From positions 2,297-9,968 of the forward strand of contig JAJXTX010000085.1 of assembly GCA_021783385.1 (NCBI GenBank): a stretch of DNA of 7,672 bases, read 5' to 3'. The position numbers were made by a program, and so were the translations under genes. This stretch comes from Pseudomonadota bacterium (GTDB lineage Bacteria > Pseudomonadota > Gammaproteobacteria > Xanthomonadales > Rhodanobacteraceae). This document shows positions 4,880 through 7,672 of this stretch, one piece after another. The notes under the pieces were generated by a model. That model made no database searches and had not been told where the DNA came from. It saw only the letters and a list, made by a program, of their open reading frames with translations. Every line of letters starts with the position of its first letter. Within the stretch, counting starts at the first letter, position 1.

Positions 4880-5740
4880 CTAGGCCTGCGCCTGGTACCG
4901 ATAAGGCCGCTCGCGCAGCCACTTGGTGGCGATCCATTTCTCGCCGGCGAGCACCGGCAGGCCCGCATGCAGCGAGCTGCGGTCGCCGCCTTCGTAGGCG
5001 AAATAGACGGCCGAACCGCGCCGCGCCGTAACCGTCAGGCCGAGCGCCGGAAACGCGGTGCCGCCGCCCTCCGCCGGGGTATTCAGATACATCACCACGC
5101 TGGCCACGCGCTGGCCGCCGGCGGCGGTGATCGCGGCGTAGCCGGGCTGCTGCGCATCGAACCAGTCGAAGTGCGGCTCGTATTCCTGGCCGGGCAGGTA
5201 GTGCAGGATCTGCAGCCCCTCGCCGTGACTGGCCGGCATGCCCAGCAGCGCAGCGAGGCGCTGCTCGATCCGGCCCACCAGCGGCAGCTCGTCGAGGGCG
5301 AAGAACATGCCTTCGCTGGTGCGTCGCTGATCCACCTGATGCCGGCCTTCGCTGTCGACGGTGCGGGCGCGCTGCAGCCGCGGTCGGGCCAGTTCGATCA
5401 GCTCGGCGCACTCATGTTCGGACAGCAGGCCTTCCAGCACGCGCAGCGGCGGCGCCTCCACGCTGAGCGAAACCTGCAATGTATGCCCCGCCACCGTGAC
5501 TTCGGGTGGCCGCGGGTGGGTCGGTCGCAGGCCGCCGGGCAAGCCGACCGCGCCGCTGGTGGTGGCCGTGAGCGCCGCCAGCGGCAGCTTCAATACCTCG
5601 GCCAGCATGCTGCGGCTCTGGCGCGGATCGTAGCCACTCTCCTTCAGCAGCCGCAGCACCTCCGGTACGCCGTGGCCGGCGCGCGTGGTGGCGAGGATCC
5701 ATTCGCGCAATGCGGGGCTGATGGTGGTGCGTGGATGCAT
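4880..5740 (-). CDS. Prolyl 4-hydroxylase-like Fe(II)/2-oxoglutarate dioxygenase
   Basis: This is a 286-residue member of the P4Hc (prolyl 4-hydroxylase alpha-subunit) family. Such enzymes hydroxylate a substrate, often a prolyl residue, using O2 and 2-oxoglutarate and releasing succinate and CO2. The double-stranded beta-helix core lies at about 170-282. H190 and D192 (YEPHFDWFD) and distal H258 (SSLHAG) bind iron, and K268 (GEKWIATKW) should bind 2-oxoglutarate. A block near QRRTSEGMFF (138-147) is typical of the P4H N-terminal core. Residues 7-52 form a small helical region (ISPALREWIL...SRSMLAEVL) that looks like a separate N-terminal module, followed by a Pro-rich linker. The ATG at 5740 gives this clean start; ATG 5791 would add 17 residues. 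Neither has a good Shine-Dalgarno. No signal peptide is seen. It is 86 nt downstream of the prolyl oligopeptidase gene, same strand. The bacterial substrate is unknown; in known bacterial cases targets include translation factors such as EF-Tu. Confidence 0.9.
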   Translation of the reverse strand: MHPRTTISPALREWILATTRAGHGVPEVLRLLKESGYDPRQSRSMLAEVLKLPLAALTATTSGAVGLPGGLRPTHPRPPEVTVAGHTLQVSLSVEAPPLRVLEGLLSEHECAELIELARPRLQRARTVDSEGRHQVDQRRTSEGMFFALDELPLVGRIEQRLAALLGMPASHGEGLQILHYLPGQEYEPHFDWFDAQQPGYAAITAAGGQRVASVVMYLNTPAEGGGTAFPALGLTVTARRGSAVYFAYEGGDRSSLHAGLPVLAGEKWIATKWLRERPYRYQAQA

Positions 5741-5826
5741 GGCGGCACGGTCGGCGGGTGAACGCACAAAGCTTACTGCAGGAGCCGGCATCGGCGCCCG
5801 GCGCCCGCGATCAGGCAGGGCGCGCC
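5741..5826 (-). other. 86-bp gap between the peptidase and oxygenase genes, GC-rich inverted repeats
   Basis: The gap holds a 12-bp perfect palindrome AGGGCGCGCCCT (5817-5828) overlapping the peptidase stop codon, and two abutting copies of GGCGCCC (5793-5799 and 5800-5806). No T tract follows and no convincing promoter is seen, so co-transcription of the two genes is possible. Confidence 0.4.
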
Positions 5827-7672
5827 CTACTTCAGCTGGTCCCACAGGAAATCATAGGCCAGCGCATGCATCAGTGCGGCCTGCTTGTTGTCCGCGCCGG
5901 CGCCGTGGCCGCCTTCCAGATTCTCGTAGAACCACACATTGCGGTAGCCCATGCCTTCCATCTTCGCGGCCATCTTGCGCGCCTGCACCGGACCGACGCG
6001 GTCGTCGCTGGTGGTGGTATAGAACAGCACCGGCGGATAGTGCACGCCCTGCCTCACGTTCTGGTACGGCGAGAAGGTCCTGATGAAGTTCCAGTCGGCC
6101 GTGTCCGGATTGCCGTATTCGGCCATCCACGAGGCGCCGGCGGACAGGTGGGTGTAGCGCTTCATGTCCAGCAGCGGCACCTCGCAGGCGATCGCGCCGA
6201 ACAGCTGCGGATAGGTCGTCAGCATGTTGCCCATCAGCAGGCCACCGTTGCTGCCGCCTTCGGCACCCAGATGCTGCGCGGAGGTCACGCCGCGGCGGAT
6301 CAGGTCTTCGGCGACCGCGGCGAAATCCTCGTAGGCGCGCGGGCGCTTCGCCTTCAGCGCGGCCTGGTGCCAGGCCGGGCCGTATTCGCCGCCGCCGCGG
6401 ATGTTCGCCACCACGTAGACGCCGCCGCGGTCCAGCCACGCGCGGCCGACGCTGCCGCTGTAGTACGGCTGCAGCGACACCTCGAAGCCGCCGTAGCCGT
6501 ACAGCAGGGTGCGGTTGGCGCCGTCCAGCCGCAGGTCTTTCGGCGCGATCTCGAAATACGGCACGCGGGTGCCGTCCTTCGAATGCACGAAGTGCTGGCT
6601 GACGCGGAACCTGGCGGCATCGAAAAAGGCCGGCTCCTGCTTGAGTGTCTCGGCCGGCACGCTGCCCAGCACGCCACGTTGCAGCGCGGATGGGGTGAGG
6701 AAACCGGTGACGTCGAGCCAGTACTCGTCGCTGCGGTCGGGGTCGGTGTCGACCACGCTGATCGTGCTCATCGCCGACGCGCCGGGCAGGGCCTGGCGTT
6801 GCCACGCGCGGGTGGCTGAGCCGGCTGGCGGCGGCGTCAGCACTTCCAGCCGGCTCTTGACGTCGTCCAGCACGTCCAGCAGCAGGTGATGCCGGGTCCA
6901 GTTGTACGAGGCGAGCGAGGTATGCGCGTCCGGCCGGAACAGCACGCTGAAGGCGCGCTTGCCGGCCATGAAATCGTCGAACTTCGTCGCCAGCAGCGCA
7001 CCGGACGGGTAGGTGGTGCCACCGACCGTCCACGCCGAGCGTGTCTGCACCAGCAGCCACTGGCGATGGGCGTCGGCGCTGGCGTCGGACGGCACGTCGA
7101 TGCGGATGAGCTTGTCGCCCGTGCGCTGGTACAGCTCGCTGTGGAAGAAATCCTTGGCGACCGTGACGAAGTCGCGCGCGAAGCCGGGTGTGGGGTCGTG
7201 GAAGGCGCTGACCGCCAGATCGGTCGGCTTGCCCGCGTACACGGTGCTGGCGGCTGACAGCGGCGTGCCGCGCTGCCACTCCTTCACGATGCGCGGATAG
7301 CTCGACTCGGTCATGCTGCCGGGGCCGAAATCGGTGCCGACATACAGCGTGTTTTCATCGATCCAGCCGGCCTCGGTCTTGGCCACCGGCAGCTCGAAGC
7401 CGCCCTTGACGAAGGCCTTGCTGGGGATGTCGAACTCGCGCACGGTCACCGCGTCGCCGCCGTCCGGCGACAGCGAGATCAGGCAGCGCTGGTACTGCGG
7501 CCTCAGGCACTGCACGCCCTTGAACACCCAGCGCTTGTCCTCGGCCTGGTTCAGCGCATCGAGGTCGAGCAGCAGTTCCCACTTCGGATCGGTCTTGCGG
7601 TACTCGGCCAGCGTGGTGCGCCGCCAGATGCCGCGCGGATGCGCCTTGTCGCGCCAGAAGTTGTACAGCCAG
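5827..7672 (-). CDS. Prolyl oligopeptidase family serine peptidase (S9A), N-terminus outside window
   Basis: This is a serine peptidase that cleaves short peptides, classically after proline. The frame is open to the right edge: 614 residues are visible, and the start is missing, with perhaps 80-120 residues beyond the window. The GTG at 7527 is internal, because translation upstream continues the family sequence (YNFWRDKAHPRGIWRRTTL, 7605-7665). The upstream half is the beta-propeller; the downstream half is the alpha/beta-hydrolase. The catalytic triad is visible: Ser in GGSNGG (codon 6250-6252), Asp in the SDDRV pair (6001-6006) and His in GGHGAG (5905-5907). Family blocks YGYGGFEVS and RGGGEYGPAWH are intact. 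The segment FDDFMAGKRAFSVLF and a short propeller suggest the proteobacterial subgroup of S9A enzymes, some of which are secreted; the signal peptide, if any, lies outside. No frameshift or catalytic substitution is seen. Confidence 0.95.
   Translation of the reverse strand, partial: WLYNFWRDKAHPRGIWRRTTLAEYRKTDPKWELLLDLDALNQAEDKRWVFKGVQCLRPQYQRCLISLSPDGGDAVTVREFDIPSKAFVKGGFELPVAKTEAGWIDENTLYVGTDFGPGSMTESSYPRIVKEWQRGTPLSAASTVYAGKPTDLAVSAFHDPTPGFARDFVTVAKDFFHSELYQRTGDKLIRIDVPSDASADAHRQWLLVQTRSAWTVGGTTYPSGALLATKFDDFMAGKRAFSVLFRPDAHTSLASYNWTRHHLLLDVLDDVKSRLEVLTPPPAGSATRAWQRQALPGASAMSTISVVDTDPDRSDEYWLDVTGFLTPSALQRGVLGSVPAETLKQEPAFFDAARFRVSQHFVHSKDGTRVPYFEIAPKDLRLDGANRTLLYGYGGFEVSLQPYYSGSVGRAWLDRGGVYVVANIRGGGEYGPAWHQAALKAKRPRAYEDFAAVAEDLIRRGVTSAQHLGAEGGSNGGLLMGNMLTTYPQLFGAIACEVPLLDMKRYTHLSAGASWMAEYGNPDTADWNFIRTFSPYQNVRQGVHYPPVLFYTTTSDDRVGPVQARKMAAKMEGMGYRNVWFYENLEGGHGAGADNKQAALMHALAYDFLWDQLK

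Noticed and set aside
5817..5828. 12-bp perfect palindrome AGGGCGCGCCCT over the peptidase stop codon
   Set aside because: One or two such palindromes are expected by chance in a window of this size and GC content, and there is no T tract to make it a terminator. It is recorded with the gap but not claimed as functional.
5731..6819. 362-codon open frame antisense to the prolyl oligopeptidase and oxygenase genes
   Set aside because: It spans two well-supported minus-strand genes and reads as His/Ala/Arg/Val-rich filler, as expected for an antisense shadow in high-GC DNA.
1..7672. Search for mobile elements, CRISPR arrays, toxin-antitoxin pairs, tRNA or rRNA genes
   Set aside because: I saw no transposase or integrase motifs, regular spaced repeats, small paired genes or tRNA-like cloverleaf. 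Gene content and composition are uniform and chromosomal.

Overview
The window looks like ordinary chromosome from a high-GC gammaproteobacterium, most likely of the Xanthomonadales/Lysobacterales, perhaps Rhodanobacteraceae (Rhodanobacter/Dyella-like). Three things suggest this: the waaA / tolC / pcm-like gene order, which I recall from Xanthomonas and Stenotrophomonas; the very GC-rich third codon positions; and the close match of each protein to Gram-negative families, including Kdo transferase, outer-membrane TolC and an E. coli-like family I pyrophosphatase. The genus is a guess, since no marker gene is present. I see no mobile element, CRISPR array, tRNA, rRNA or broken gene.

Layout. 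Positions 1-435 (+) hold the 3' end of waaA (lipid A Kdo transferase). It converges on a minus-strand pair, pcm-like methyltransferase (2541-1882) then tolC (1846-497), which is 35 nt apart and probably one operon. A clear intrinsic terminator for that pair lies at 446-475. A 259-bp divergent gap (2542-2800) carries a promoter on each strand and a set of short repeats. From it a TetR/AcrR-family regulator runs rightward (2801-3451). A 145-bp leader with a strong 9-bp stem-loop precedes a ferritin-like iron protein (3597-4196, +). That gene converges on ppa, inorganic pyrophosphatase (4787-4251, -), with a GC-only hairpin between them. Upstream of ppa on the same strand lie a prolyl 4-hydroxylase-like Fe(II)/2-oxoglutarate oxygenase (5740-4880) with its own weak terminator, and a prolyl oligopeptidase (S9A) gene whose N-terminus runs off the right edge (5827-7672).

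How the genes may work together. The left half is an envelope module: LPS core assembly beside an outer-membrane efflux/secretion channel, with a divergent TetR-type regulator as a plausible controller of the channel operon. The ferritin-like protein suggests iron storage or oxidative protection. The prolyl hydroxylase and prolyl peptidase are adjacent, co-oriented and both act on proline, but a functional link is only a hypothesis.

I did not find a convincing new multi-gene system. The points most worth following are: the tolC-linked PCMT paralogue, in which the conserved isoaspartate-pocket serine is replaced by Met; the repeat-flanked tetR promoter facing pcm-tolC; the stem-loop in the ferritin leader; and the basic tail of the ferritin-like protein.
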